A stretch of DNA of 64,000 nucleotides from Nemania diffusa. Its lineage: Eukaryota; Ascomycota; Sordariomycetes; Xylariales; Xylariaceae. Below are positions 1 to 10,678 of the stretch, piece by piece. The stretch covers positions 3,410,001-3,474,000 of the forward strand of contig JBBPUQ010000001.1 in assembly GCA_038501195.1 (NCBI GenBank). Direction: 5' to 3'. Each line of letters begins with the position of its first letter. Positions within the stretch are counted from its first letter, which is position 1. A model generated the notes under the pieces. That model did no database searches and was not told the DNA's origin. It was given only the letters and a program-made list of their open reading frames with translations. A program made the position numbers and the translations under genes.

Positions 1-344
1 TTGCAGATGACGGTTTTATTGAGCATTTAAAGGCTCTTTCCCCAGCTACAGCAGATCTTGAGCTACGGTCACTTTCATCCGCCGGCAGCGACGGCTCAGA
101 TGAACTATTATACTTTATCCAAGCTCTAACAAGTCGTCTCATAGCAAGACGAGACTATGAGCTTACCCAGGCATGGATGACGGTTTTCTTGCGGTTACAT
201 TTTGATGTAATCATTGAGAGCGATGTCCTCATGGGTGCACTAAGAGAGTGGAAACAGCGTCAGGCCGAGGAGTGTGATAGACTCGACAATTTAGTAGGGT
301 ATTGCGGTGGTGTAGTCGGTTTTTTGAGAAGTCCAAGGACATAA
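1..344 (+). CDS. UTP21: Utp21 C-terminal end (U3 snoRNP / SSU processome WD protein), partial
   Basis: The reading frame is open from base 3 to the TAA at 342-344 and gives 113 residues; the 5' part lies outside the window. The segment is the helical C-terminal domain of Utp21 (WDR36 in animals). Its recognisable stretches are a LLYFIQALTSRL helix, the RRDYELTQAWMTVFLRLH core and the REWKQRQ.EECDRLD.LVGYC end, which sits at the usual C-terminus of the family. Utp21 is a nucleolar WD-repeat subunit of the UTP-B complex, which binds U3 snoRNA and pre-rRNA for 18S maturation. No intron or break is visible in this part. The identification rests on recognising the C-terminal signature only, because the WD repeats are not in the window. 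Confidence 0.85.
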   Translation, partial: ADDGFIEHLKALSPATADLELRSLSSAGSDGSDELLYFIQALTSRLIARRDYELTQAWMTVFLRLHFDVIIESDVLMGALREWKQRQAEECDRLDNLVGYCGGVVGFLRSPRT

Positions 345-1486
345 AGGGGCAATACACCTCTTTATAGTTATTTATATAAGAGATATATCATTCGGTATAA
401 AATATTGTCGTGAGCTAATCCGCTATTGTTAAGCTTAGTGATTATTAGAGGTATACATGTGCCGCCCTGGAAACCTTCCTAGAATTTTCTACAGGGGATT
501 TCGTTCTCTTGTTAACTACCTATGCAAGTCCTTGGTATCAAATTTTCGGCGCTCGTTTCATAAGTTATATTCCCACGACGCTGAATGATGTTTCGCTTTG
601 CAGCCCTACTCCACCTTCAACGATTGAAACCTAATCCAGCCACCATCACCACAAATCGCAATAAGTCCGCTAGCATTTCAGTTGATTATGCCGCAGCCCC
701 TCAACATACATTTTCTTTACGGTATACTACGAATAATAGTTCTATTGCAATTCTAGGCGCATTTGGATCGCTTCTACAGATCTTACACGCGATTATTCTA
801 TACCTATTAAAATATCACCCTCGTTCATAAACAATTAATCTTCATAAACCTTACAACATAGCGATTGTGACTTTCCTTCATTAGGTCTAAGATAGGACGA
901 TATAATACTCACATTATTGTTGGATTATATTACTGCGTAGATAGGTATTCGCCACCAATATCGGGCGCCAAGCCGTGTAGTTAAAGACGTTAGTTATTAT
1001 ATAATCAGTTGGGGCTAGCGGGAAGTGGGATACCATACCGAACGATTTGGTAGGCGGTGAATCTTTCAGCCGGATATATCTGGTAACACGAGTCCTGACG
1101 CCCATAGGTGCCTAGCACCATACTAAACAAGTCACAGCCATTCGAGGGGTTACCAAGACAAGATATTGGACACTAAGCTCTGTCGATCTGCGTATGCGCC
1201 CCACGCCTAGGGTACGTCTTCGGTAGTTGTGTCAATGAATCTATCTACAATTTTAGCCATCGATCTCTGCTATTGACTGCTGGGCCCTTACAAAGCTTGA
1301 TCATGTCCCTGTCCTAGAGGTCTTTCATCCCACTAAACGTCTTAAATAATCTCGTGCCGCAAGGGGACCAAGGTCTAATGATTAGTCTTGTTCTATCGGT
1401 GACCATATTAAAGTTATCTCCATTCTCAGGTACCTATATCAAACCACCCGCCCCCATTGGAGCTGCGGATGTCATAGGGCTGCAGA
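345..1486. other. Intergenic, no gene seen
   Basis: About 1.1 kb between the UTP21 stop and the MFS start. It is AT-rich at first (345-900). Open stretches here have no family resemblance and no consistent splice sites. The last few hundred bases presumably hold the MFS promoter. I see no tRNA, repeat array or mobile element. Confidence 0.6.
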
Positions 1487-3547
1487 ATGTCGCCGCAACC
1501 CCAATCTGACGGGGGACCCGAGTCAGAGTCGCAGAGCTCGGGAAGCTCTGCTTTCAAACCGGCAGAAAACCCGGCGACGGCGGAAGTCGCCAGCGATGAC
1601 AAGGGGGCTGAGATGTCACAGCTGGAAAGAATCACGACGAGCTTTGGGGCCCGACCGGAATGCTTCAAAAGCACGCTACAGGAGGTGGCCTTCGTGATGC
1701 AAGCAACGGTCGCAACAGCTTCCTCGGCCTTTCTGGCTGGCACGGCGTTGGTTATCACGGTCCCTGTGGCATTAGATTTGAATATGACACAAGGTGAAAT
1801 ATCATGGATAAGCGCTTCGACTTCGTACGTGATTCCTCTGTCTACTTCGCGCTATTGATCGACAGCAAAGGGCTGACGTACATAATCTCCCTACAGGTTG
1901 GTCGCAGGAGCATTCCAATTGGCGCTCGGCCAACTGGCCGACCTGTTAGGCCGTAAGGCCATGTTTATTACAGGCATGGCCGGCTTCAGTCTCTTCTCCC
2001 TCCTCGTATCATTCGCGCAAAATCCCTTCTGGATGCTGATAGTGTGTGGCGTGCTGGGTATTCCTGCAGCGATGGTTGTGCCGCCCGCGATTGGGATCAT
2101 GGGCGCTGCATAGTACGTGTTTTCGAGTCATCCATTTCCCAACTTGACTGAATTTCTTCTCATATATACCGCATTCTCCTACATGCGCTTGAAAATTACT
2201 GGGAATGGGCTAGGTTTTTGTTGTAAGCGGTGGTTTTCTGACTCTTTGCTTCTTACAATAGCGCAACGCCCTCCAAGCGCAAGAACGCTGCGTTTTCGTC
2301 CTTCAGTGCGGGAAACCCCTTGGGTTTTGCGTTCGGCACGATCCTATGCGGTATTGCGACGCAACTCTTCAACTGGCGCGCGGCATTTATCCTACTATCT
2401 ATCATTTGGGCTGTTTTCACTATTTTTGCGTTCTGGGCCGTGCCCAATGTTGAGACGTTTGAGCACTCCTCGTTGAGAGGTCGACTGGCCGCGCTGAGGC
2501 AGTTTGATTACCTAGGGACAGTCCTCACGATCCTTGGGACTGGGATGTTTGCTGCTGGTCTGACGTGAGTTTTACTTAGTTGAGTCTCGTTGCTATTAAC
2601 TGTGCTAAGAAATGTATAGGCTTGGACCCCAAGATGGCTGGTCACGAGCTCATGTCATCGCGCTCATTGTTGTTGGGATACTGCTCTTGGTGGCGTTCGT
2701 GTTCTGGCAGAAAGTCTTCCCGACTCCGCTAATGCCGCTGTATATCTGGAAAGATCGTAATTTCAGCTTGGTATGAGATTCCTAAGTGAGCCATTAGTCT
2801 AATACGTGCGACTCCTAATTGCGTGTAGATTATTATTGTCGTTATTTTCGGGAATATGAGCTTCCAGGCGACTGGCTTCTGGGTCGCATTCTTCATGCAA
2901 CAAGTACAAAGGCTGTCGACCCTAAATGTTGCCGTGCGGCTTCTTCCAATGGCTATTGCTGGCTTAATATGGAATATCATCGCGGGGCAAATTCTGCATA
3001 GAGTTAACAATACGCTTATTATGATATTCGGTGCTGTGAGCTACTTTGCGGCAGCTTTGTTATTCTCCTTCATGAGAGCCGATAGTAACTACTGGGCATT
3101 TATTTTCCCTGCTCTAGTTTTGAATGTCGCGGGTGCAGACCTACAATTCAATGTCGCCAATGTGAGTGTCCTTTTCACTGTCGTTCTATTTATACAAAAT
3201 ATTAAATTAAAATATCGTAGATGTTTGTACTGCAGTCTCTCCCCAGTCATCAGCAGTCGCTGGCAGGAGGTGTTTTTAATGTGGTAATTCGATTGTCGAG
3301 CACGGTTGTCTTAGGAATCTCGACAGCGGTGTTCAGCTCGGTCAAGTCAACACCGGCAAGTATGGAAGATCCGATGCTTAAGTATACTAGGACTTTCCAG
3401 ACCACGGTTGCGTTAGCTGCGGCCGGGGTGGCCATATCTCCCTTTATCAGGTTGAGCACGCAAGGAAATGCGCCTAAGATCGAGATTCGAGAAGAAAAGT
3501 CCGAGAAATCCACGGATGCTATGGAAATAACAGAAAACACAAGCTAA
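1487..3547 (+). CDS. MFS drug:H+ antiporter, DHA2-like (14-TM type)
   Basis: Six exons, 1487-1824, 1897-2112, 2262-2564, 2620-2770, 2829-3161 and 3221-3547, join in phase to 555 aa. Donors 1 and 2 are the strong GTACGT. The protein has a hydrophilic N-terminus of about 65 residues and then many hydrophobic helices. The MFS motif A (GQLADLLGRK, about residues 124-133) lies in the loop after TM2. A late segment, LPSHQQSLAGGVFN near the start of exon 6, is typical of fungal DHA2 / aminotriazole-resistance-type permeases. It should act in the plasma or vacuolar membrane as a proton-driven exporter of small molecules, but the substrate cannot be read from the sequence. It stands alone between UTP21 and a GNAT gene, with no biosynthetic neighbour. 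All introns are short (55-149 nt) and no break is seen. Confidence 0.85.
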
Positions 3548-4105
3548 TAAAAAGGAGTACAATTTGCGAGGCTAAATATTAGTTGTAAACGTCTTAACGT
3601 CGATGTGTGTTCCTAGTAGAGCGCCAATAATAAGTAATAATATCTTATTAGTGAGCAAGGCGAGCAAGGAAACTGAAATGCCACATTGAATATAGGTAGC
3701 CATATACTTATGCAGTAGACTAAAGGGTACCATGAGACGTAGAGAAACATTTTAAAGTTACGACGCCGATAGTCGGGCGTGCTCCGGGTTGTTGAATGTA
3801 GAGAGAACAGAACACGACGCGGAATACAACCTATGATGCCGCGCTGCTCCAGCAGTGAGACATGATTTAAGCCGGGGAAAGCCGCCCGCGAAATACCGGC
3901 AACAGCTTCAGAGGGCCGAGAATCGGTGGCTCTGGTAGCTGAATCATCAATCCAGATAGGCAACAATCGGAATCGAGCGACTTGTACTTAATTGAATTCA
4001 ATAAATATTAGGATTGGTAGATATACTTTGATCATTGAGAATCGCGTTAAAAAAAGAGAAGGAAACATCTGCTCTCGAAAGAATATTGTAAATTCATCTT
4101 CCGTC
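3548..4105. other. Intergenic, no gene seen
   Basis: 558 bases between the MFS stop and the GNAT start. They hold the MFS 3' region and probably the GNAT promoter. No repeat or RNA gene is visible. Confidence 0.5.
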
Positions 4106-5106
4106 ATGGCGTCAAAGCACGCATGGAAAATCGAGGTAGGTCCCAGCACAACGGCTCTAACATGTCTGATCGATTATGATGTGTGGCTGAAACGTCTGCT
4201 ACCTACCTATTATCGTCCCGAGGTAACATATTTCCGACTAGATCATACCATGGGACCATTTGAGCTCCAGGCATGTACAGCGTATGCACCATCGACGTGT
4301 TGCCTGCGGATGGAGAGCAAGTGAGGTGCCAGATTGGGTAGAGTCCTCAAAGAAAGGAGGGAAAATGTTCTACTGGGCTGTAGGTCTGTTTCATACTCTC
4401 GGCCCTGGCGCCATGTTACAACCCAGCTCACTATCAGGTTTTGGCGGAAAATCTTCCGAATCGGAACACGCTGCTAGAGCAATATATCGCAGCGCATCCC
4501 AAGGTTCGAAACCCCCCAAGGAGGTGGGTGTAGTATTTCCGCTTAGATTCTACAGGAATCAGAACCTCTTCAAGACACGGCAACTGAGGTTCGACTCGCA
4601 CGGCGGCAGCCAACTGGCAGAGACTTCATGCCTATCGGTCATGTAGCACTTGACGTCCACGATGCCAAGGAAGATGCGACGTTAGGTCTCCCACCCAATG
4701 CAGTCTGGGTCCACCAGCTGTACATATCGAGCGCACTACAAGGGGGTGGGTATGGTGTTGCAACCATGGCGAAGATTGAAGCTATAGCGGCGCAAGAACC
4801 CATGAAAGGGGAATGGATGGCATTGGACACGCTGGCCAAAGAGGTGCAGAAGGAAGCTGGCGACGTAGGTTCCATCGACGTGGGAATGGGGAGCATCATG
4901 CCAATAGTAAGTATTACGACATGTCATGTCATGTCTGAATAAATGCTAAGTACATCGGCGCGCAGACGTCAAAGGAAGAATGGTATGCTCGTCAGGGATA
5001 TCGGACATACAAACACGGGCCAGGGTATACATACCAAGCCCCAGACGGACACAGCATCCAGTTAAAGGTCTCCTATATGAAGAAGAAAATCGATGGAGGG
5101 GCATAA
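4106..5106 (+). pseudogene. GNAT-family N-acetyltransferase, apparently frameshifted
   Basis: Coding-like segments follow one another in the order of a known fungal GNAT type. An N-terminal piece from ATG 4106 (LPTYYRPEVTYFRLDHT) is in one frame and runs to a TGA near 4321. The next piece (EVPDWVESSKKGGKMFYWAVG) continues at once in another frame, and no intron fits between them. The third piece carries PIGHVALD and the acetyl-CoA loop WVHQLYISSALQGGGYG; it starts after acceptor 4562 with the donor at either 4437/4438 or 4503/4504, both phase 1. The last exon is 4966-5106 (EEWYARQGYRTYK) after a clean intron 4907-4965. GNAT enzymes move acetyl from acetyl-CoA to an amine; the substrate here is unknown. 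The single frame break near 4320 suggests a recent pseudogene or a one-base sequencing error, since everything else looks well preserved. Confidence 0.6.
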
Positions 5107-6276
5107 GTTGGTCATTCTGGACACACTCGACCAATATACGAGAGATAACAGGCTCGGCGTGTAACCTAGAGAAGCTTATCGATGGATTAATTAGACTAGA
5201 AGAAGCGGGATGGGAAAGAAAAGCCGACGGGAACTAGACCAGCACAGGTGCCCTTTGCCGAGCTCTCCCCGGGTCATATTGTGAAGATACAAGGCCGCTT
5301 CTGCTGTACGCAGTATGTGAATGAGTCTGCATCCCGGTCGACGCGATATGTTGCCCAACGGCTGTAAGCGCGAATGAGACGATCCAGGGAGGGTTGCAGT
5401 GTGGAGAGGAAGAACAAGATAGACGCGAGGTGGAACGTTAATGGCTCGACAAAGCACGGGACCCGGAGGCTCATGCAGGCCAGCTCATCAAACATAAAGG
5501 TGTGTGAACCAGCCAGACGAGAGACGCAAGTTGAGGCCATCGCACGACGCGATTCGACGAGCAGTATGTGAACTATAGCTGTCTGGAGGATGAGATTGGA
5601 GGCAGGTTCCTTGTAATAAGCAACCCGTTGCACCCCGCCATTATCCACCAATGGCAGTGCCCCACTCTCCAGAGTATCCCACACCTACCTGTACTGTAGA
5701 TATAGGGCCTACAGACTAGTACAAAGGGAAGTGCGCCTTGTACAGCACCAGCAAGGCAAGCACGTTGGAGAGGTGGGCAGTGACAGCGTGCAGGCTTCGT
5801 GAGCGAGGCTTCCCATCCTCAACAACTCCCCACCATTCGAACAACCCGCATCCCGCATCCCGCATCCCATACCGCATCCGCTCTGCTTGGGATCCTCCCT
5901 CCAGACCTACCGCCCTTCCAGATCTCTCGAGGTCCTGGCCATTTATGTTGCGACCCAACCTCGCCGTCGAATTGGGCAGGATGGAAACATGATACATAAT
6001 CGACCCCAGGCCTTGACTTGACTTCTCGTCCACACGATCGATTCGATTCGATTCGACTATCTACCTACCCATAGGTTCCAATAATAACATACCTATCTAT
6101 ACACATACAGGCATGATACTTGCCGTAGATGCATACACGTACTACTACTGTCAACAACCACACAAGCGCGTAGCCTATCTAGATCCTACCAACCCCAACA
6201 AAGTAAACAAAGACAGTCGTGCCATCTTATCTGCTCGCATCACTGCGCTCGTCGAACCCCGTGTCACCGCGCCCAC
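5107..6276. other. Intergenic / ECM11 5' region with a GATTC run
   Basis: About 1.2 kb with no supported gene. Short direct repetition occurs at 5850-5870 (CATCCCG) and 6039-6056 (CGATT repeated). The end is C/T-rich and probably holds the promoter and leader of the Ecm11-domain gene. Confidence 0.5.
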
Positions 6277-7989
6277 ATGCCGCCGGCTACTGCCTCCTTT
6301 TTTAAGCAATCCAGGACAAAGATGCAGGCCTGGGTAACTAACAACAATCCTGGGCTTGGCCACAGCCAGCCCGGTGTTGCCACTTCTGCTCCTGCTATGA
6401 CCTACGACCCCTCGCCTCCGGGCCAGACCCAGACCGAGTCGCAGCCCCAGATACAATCGCAGACGCAGACTCAGACGCGCCGTGTAAACATACCCCAACC
6501 GAAACCGACCGCGGCGACAGCGACGACGACACAGCAGACCTCGCCCGGTCGTTCGCGTTCTCCTATAGTGAACGCGCATTCTCAGCGTACAGCGACTGTA
6601 ACGGCCGCGCGCATCCCCGTCCCCCCTCGTCCACCGCATCCCCTTGCCCGAGATGAGTCTGTGAATCTTTCACGTACCAGAGCGATATCTTCCGAGCGGT
6701 TGCAGCAGTCTAAGAGACCGACACCCTTCTGGGAAGGGTCAACAATAGAGGGCTCCGCGTTCAGTGACACTGCTAGTAACCTTGACTCTAACGCGCAGTT
6801 TGCATATCGTCAATTGCCCATCCAGGGACATCCTGCTCTGAGTTATCAACAACATGACAGTACACGTCACCGGTCGGCTCCACGACAGGTCGACCGCGCA
6901 GACCAACCAGCTCCCCTCGTTGTTGGACTTAATGGCTTGATTAATATGACGGGAACTGGAAACGGGAATGGCCTCACCAGAAGCGCCTCAACCCCCGAAG
7001 CTAGAAGTCCGCGTGGTGGCCTTAAGGAGATCGCTTTTGATAGTGGACGTGACCTATATGCTGATGAGAGCCCGTATGATACATCACCAGAAAAAACACC
7101 ATCGGCCAAAAGGTTACAACATCCAAAGACTTTGGCACTTAGACCAACTAAACGCGAGTCGTATTCAGAGCATGCTAGCTACCCGAACAGTCATGCTGTC
7201 ACGATGTCACAAACTCTAAGACCCCACGCATACCTAAATCCCAACCCTAATGAGCCCATTGAGGTGCCACAAGCGCAACCAGAACGTGTACCTAGATTGC
7301 AGGTGCCGGCACATCAGCCACATCGGTCAACCATCTTCGCTGATACTGATACGCCCATGGCCAGTCACCAAGATGAATCGGAAGATGCAAGTGTAGAGCG
7401 AGAACCCACCCCTGTACCTGTCGCAAAACCTAGTACAAAGGCAAAGACCCAAGTCAACCGACAGCTCTTCGGCCGAACTAACAAAGGCAATGCTGGTCTA
7501 CGTGAGAGCGCGATACCTCGATCCTCGCCCGAGAAGCACCAGCCAGCCACGAAGAAACGCTCACTTGAGTTAGATTATGATGATGGGACCTTGGCAGCTA
7601 TGGAGTATACTGCTTTAAAAGGTGAAGCATTCGACTTCGATCCGGCCCAGGCCGAAGCACGATCAGTCTTCGAGCCACTTCGAGGCACTTTGCCAGAGAA
7701 ACTAGAGCACTTCCTCACTAAGGACGAAGCAAACCAAGCAAACTTCTTCACCAAAATGCCCGTCAAAGACTGGGAGGACTCGGGCGACTGGTTTCTTGAG
7801 AGGTTTGGAGACATCATAAGCCGATTCAAAGAGGCTCGGAAGGAAAAAAGAGATATTGTGAATACGTTTGAAACCGAAATCGCAGAACGAGAAGAAGCCG
7901 TGCGAAACAAGATTTATGGCATCGGCCAGACACTAGCCGATCTGAAGGCCGAGGGCGAAGGTATGATGCTCGGCAAGGAGCTCAACTAA
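6277..7989 (+). CDS. ECM11: Ecm11-domain protein (meiotic synaptonemal-complex factor family)
   Basis: A single exon of 570 aa. The first 430 residues are low-complexity, rich in Ser, Pro, Gln and Thr, with a QTQTQTQT tract near residues 50-65. The conserved part is the last ~130 residues: YDDGTLAAMEYTALKGEAFDFDP, then a helical segment with the acidic/aromatic core KDWEDSGDWFLERFGDIISRFKEAR and a coiled-coil-like end (EIAEREEAVRNKIYGIGQTL). This matches the fungal ECM11 C-terminal domain as I know it. In yeast Ecm11 is SUMOylated and works with Gmc2 in synaptonemal complex assembly; that role is taken from the family, not shown here. The start could also be Met15, which would remove only low-complexity residues. 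Acceptable coding frame throughout, no break. Confidence 0.75.
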   Translation: MPPATASFFKQSRTKMQAWVTNNNPGLGHSQPGVATSAPAMTYDPSPPGQTQTESQPQIQSQTQTQTRRVNIPQPKPTAATATTTQQTSPGRSRSPIVNAHSQRTATVTAARIPVPPRPPHPLARDESVNLSRTRAISSERLQQSKRPTPFWEGSTIEGSAFSDTASNLDSNAQFAYRQLPIQGHPALSYQQHDSTRHRSAPRQVDRADQPAPLVVGLNGLINMTGTGNGNGLTRSASTPEARSPRGGLKEIAFDSGRDLYADESPYDTSPEKTPSAKRLQHPKTLALRPTKRESYSEHASYPNSHAVTMSQTLRPHAYLNPNPNEPIEVPQAQPERVPRLQVPAHQPHRSTIFADTDTPMASHQDESEDASVEREPTPVPVAKPSTKAKTQVNRQLFGRTNKGNAGLRESAIPRSSPEKHQPATKKRSLELDYDDGTLAAMEYTALKGEAFDFDPAQAEARSVFEPLRGTLPEKLEHFLTKDEANQANFFTKMPVKDWEDSGDWFLERFGDIISRFKEARKEKRDIVNTFETEIAEREEAVRNKIYGIGQTLADLKAEGEGMMLGKELN

Positions 7990-8384
7990 ATTTTACCCAT
8001 AGAACACGAATCTGGCGTGCACGAATTGTTGAGCATGGATGTCTTCGGTTATACAAGAGTGGATGTACAGGCACTGCGAAAAATGTGATGAACCATGTGG
8101 TCGTTTTGACTGGGAGTGTACGGCATTATTACGACTTACGATTGCATGAGCCGGCGTTATTGGGGTTTGCTTTTACTTGTGCTTTGCATGGCAGCCTGTT
8201 GCTGAATTCAGGCTTGTTACAGTAGATGGAACGCTAGGTAGTACTTATACGAGATTCACCGGCGGGCCTGGCTTCTCAGCTAGCTGGTACCGGTGTTGGA
8301 AGCTACCCTGGCTACCCTCACAAGCAGCATACAATGAAGTAAAAAAAAAAGGAATATCGAGCTAGAAAGGGGGGACGTACAGAA
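7990..8384. other. Convergent intergenic spacer
   Basis: 395 bases between the converging ECM11 and TDA10 stop codons. A 10-base A run lies at 8341-8350. It should contain both 3' ends. Nothing else is seen. Confidence 0.5.
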
Positions 8385-9381
8385 TCAGAGGACTATTGTT
8401 TTTTGCACACGCCTATCCTTACTGACAATTAGTCTTAGCTGACACTGTAACTTGTTCGCGAACAGTCCGCCGCGCAACTTATCCGTGAATAATTCGTATG
8501 CAGGGTAATAGGCGTCGACGAAACGCACGACCTGCTCATCGCTCATGCCAGCGCCGCGCTGCGCCCGCAGCATGACCTCCTGCTCCAGCCGCCAGTCGTA
8601 GACCCACTCGATGTCCTCAGCGTCGACGTGGATGAAAGCATCGAATAAGTCCGTGATGGCGTCATATGCCCCCAGCTTCTCGTTGACGAACTGCAAGTGC
8701 GCGAGGTCGTGGCTCTTCAAAGTCCGCGACGGCGCGTTGTATTTCGAGGCCACTTCGAAGGCGGTGAGGGGGCGGAAGCCGACGCACCACCCCTCGAAGA
8801 TGACGACTTGCACCTTTGGCTGTCCGGCGGCATTGACCTCGGGCCAGCTGGACGGTGGCAGACGGTCCCCCTGGCCTGAGAAGAGGGACTTGTCGTACTG
8901 GGGGACCCGCGTTGCGCTGTTGTTTAGGATGGCTGCGAAGAAGTCTTTGGCGAGGTCTATGTCGTGTGTCCCTGGATATAGTTAGACTATGCAGAAGGGG
9001 TTTAACAAAGGCATTTTTGAATGATACTACTCAGGAACTGAAAACCCAATGACAATGAAATAGGAGCTAAGGAGACGCACCTGGTTCACCCCTCACCTGC
9101 ACAAGCATATTATCTGGCATGGACGCCGCGAGCGCAACTTGGTCGTCGTGCGCGAGGTAGAAGTCATCAATGCTGCACACCAAGCTCTCGAGGCCCTCGT
9201 CCTGGCGCAGAGTCTCCGCGAGCCGGCGGACGAGCGTAGTCTTGCCCACGCCCTGCACACCGTTGAGCCCGATGATGAAGGGGCGCGTGGCGCCCGACGC
9301 GAGGTGCGCCCGCAGCCGCTCTAGTATGAACGGGATGCACACCGGGCTCTTGTCGTCGTAGATCTCGGGACTGGCGCCCAT
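8385..9381 (-). CDS. TDA10: ATP-dependent P-loop kinase, Tda10 / glycerate 3-kinase-like
   Basis: Two exons on the minus strand (9381-9081 and 8971-8385) join with phase 1 to 295 aa; the intron is 109 nt with donor GTGCGT. The Walker A motif GVQGVGKTT sits at residues 41-49, followed by the second conserved segment SIDDFYL, and later by IFEGWCVGF, typical of the phosphoribulokinase/glycerate-kinase-like P-loop family that includes yeast Tda10 (YGR205W). The length agrees with that family (about 290 aa). The protein should be a soluble cytosolic or nuclear kinase phosphorylating a small molecule; the substrate in fungi is not firmly known. It is divergent from FOX2 across 1.3 kb, with no evident functional link. 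No missing catalytic residue. Confidence 0.85.
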
Positions 9382-10678
9382 TGTACCTGTCCGTGCCGCG
9401 GAGTTGCGCGGGCCGAGGGGTTTGCGATAGTGTTCTCTACACGCTGTGGTTTAGTTGGCGGGCTTTGGATGTTGAGGCTGTTGTTATTTGTCTTGAGATT
9501 GCTTCACACGCTTCTAATCTATCTAATTTGTGTGTTTGGCGCAGAGTGAAACAAAAGCAACCACGTCTTCTGGATAAGTAACTATACGATGCCTTCATCC
9601 GATGACGTTGCAGCTTAGACTCCGATGTAACGTGCTAGGCAGGTTATTGACGGGTCTTAAACTGCCCTGTAAGTGGGCCGAGCTCGATACCTACACCCTA
9701 CCTTAATAGGAGTCGGCGGTAGGTATTAAAAGCTCTCCCGATCCTCATTAGCTGGGCAGTTCACTACAACACAATGAGAATACACCAGTCCTCATCGTCA
9801 TCGGTCAGGCGCAGTTTGTGCGATCTATTCACATCTTTTGGAGGCCAACTATTACTCTAGGTATGTTGGAAAAAGTGGCTATATTCATAGAAGAGTATCT
9901 CGGTTGATCAAATTAGTTATAAACCAAGGATAACTGGAGGGAACTAGTAAAAATAGTACATCTAAACGCTATATCTGTTTCAATTATCATTAACATGTAA
10001 TGATGCTTAAGTAATTGTAGTTATCGGGATGTAGTTGTCTATTCTATTGGTACCTATAGTAGCATTGACTTGCGTTTTGGAATCTAGACAAAGTTTAGTA
10101 GCGTGCATATGTAAATAGTTCTATAGGTGTTTTATGGGATCCGGGGCATTTTGATATTGCGGGGGACAATCGTGTGGGCGTGGGGAAAGGAGGAAAAGAG
10201 CTCTTTTCCTTACTCTGGACAGAACTCTGGAGACATGATAACTGTCCAAAATTGAGTCGTGCACATGACCTCATCCTCTCTTCAGGATCTGACATGTGAA
10301 TTGTCCGGGGAGATGACTAACCCAATAGGGCATGGCTGAGTTGCCGCGTGCTCGGCCAACGAGAGCATCAGAGGTATGGGGCCCCTCGGCATTCCACTGA
10401 GAGCTGCTCCCAGAGCTGCCTCGGCTGATTCCTGTAGCGGAGTTCAAAAGCGGCATCTCTTCCTTCGATAGCTAGGTATCTGCCAGGTACTTAACCAGCC
10501 AGTATTTTACCCGGCGCAACCGCGAGTGCTCTTGTTTTCCATCATTACCTCCTCAGTCGCCGTCATTTTCCAACCCTCGACCCCTTCCTCTCTTGTACAG
10601 TATTATACATCCTAGGTCGTCTCCATCTTTTGCATTTCTGTTGATACCCAGTCTCTTCTCAATTCAAGGACACACGCC
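9382..10678. other. Divergent intergenic region (TDA10 / FOX2 promoters)
   Basis: 1.3 kb between divergently oriented start codons, so it must carry both promoters. The last ~150 bases before FOX2 are C/T-rich, as is common upstream of well-expressed fungal genes. The middle (9840-10090) is AT-rich. I cannot support an oleate-response element or any other specific operator by eye. Confidence 0.5.

Noticed and set aside
4524..4555. 32-nt intron in the GNAT gene that would also keep the frame
   Set aside because: Too short for a fungal intron; phase-consistent introns of 59 or 125 nt ending at 4562 are available.
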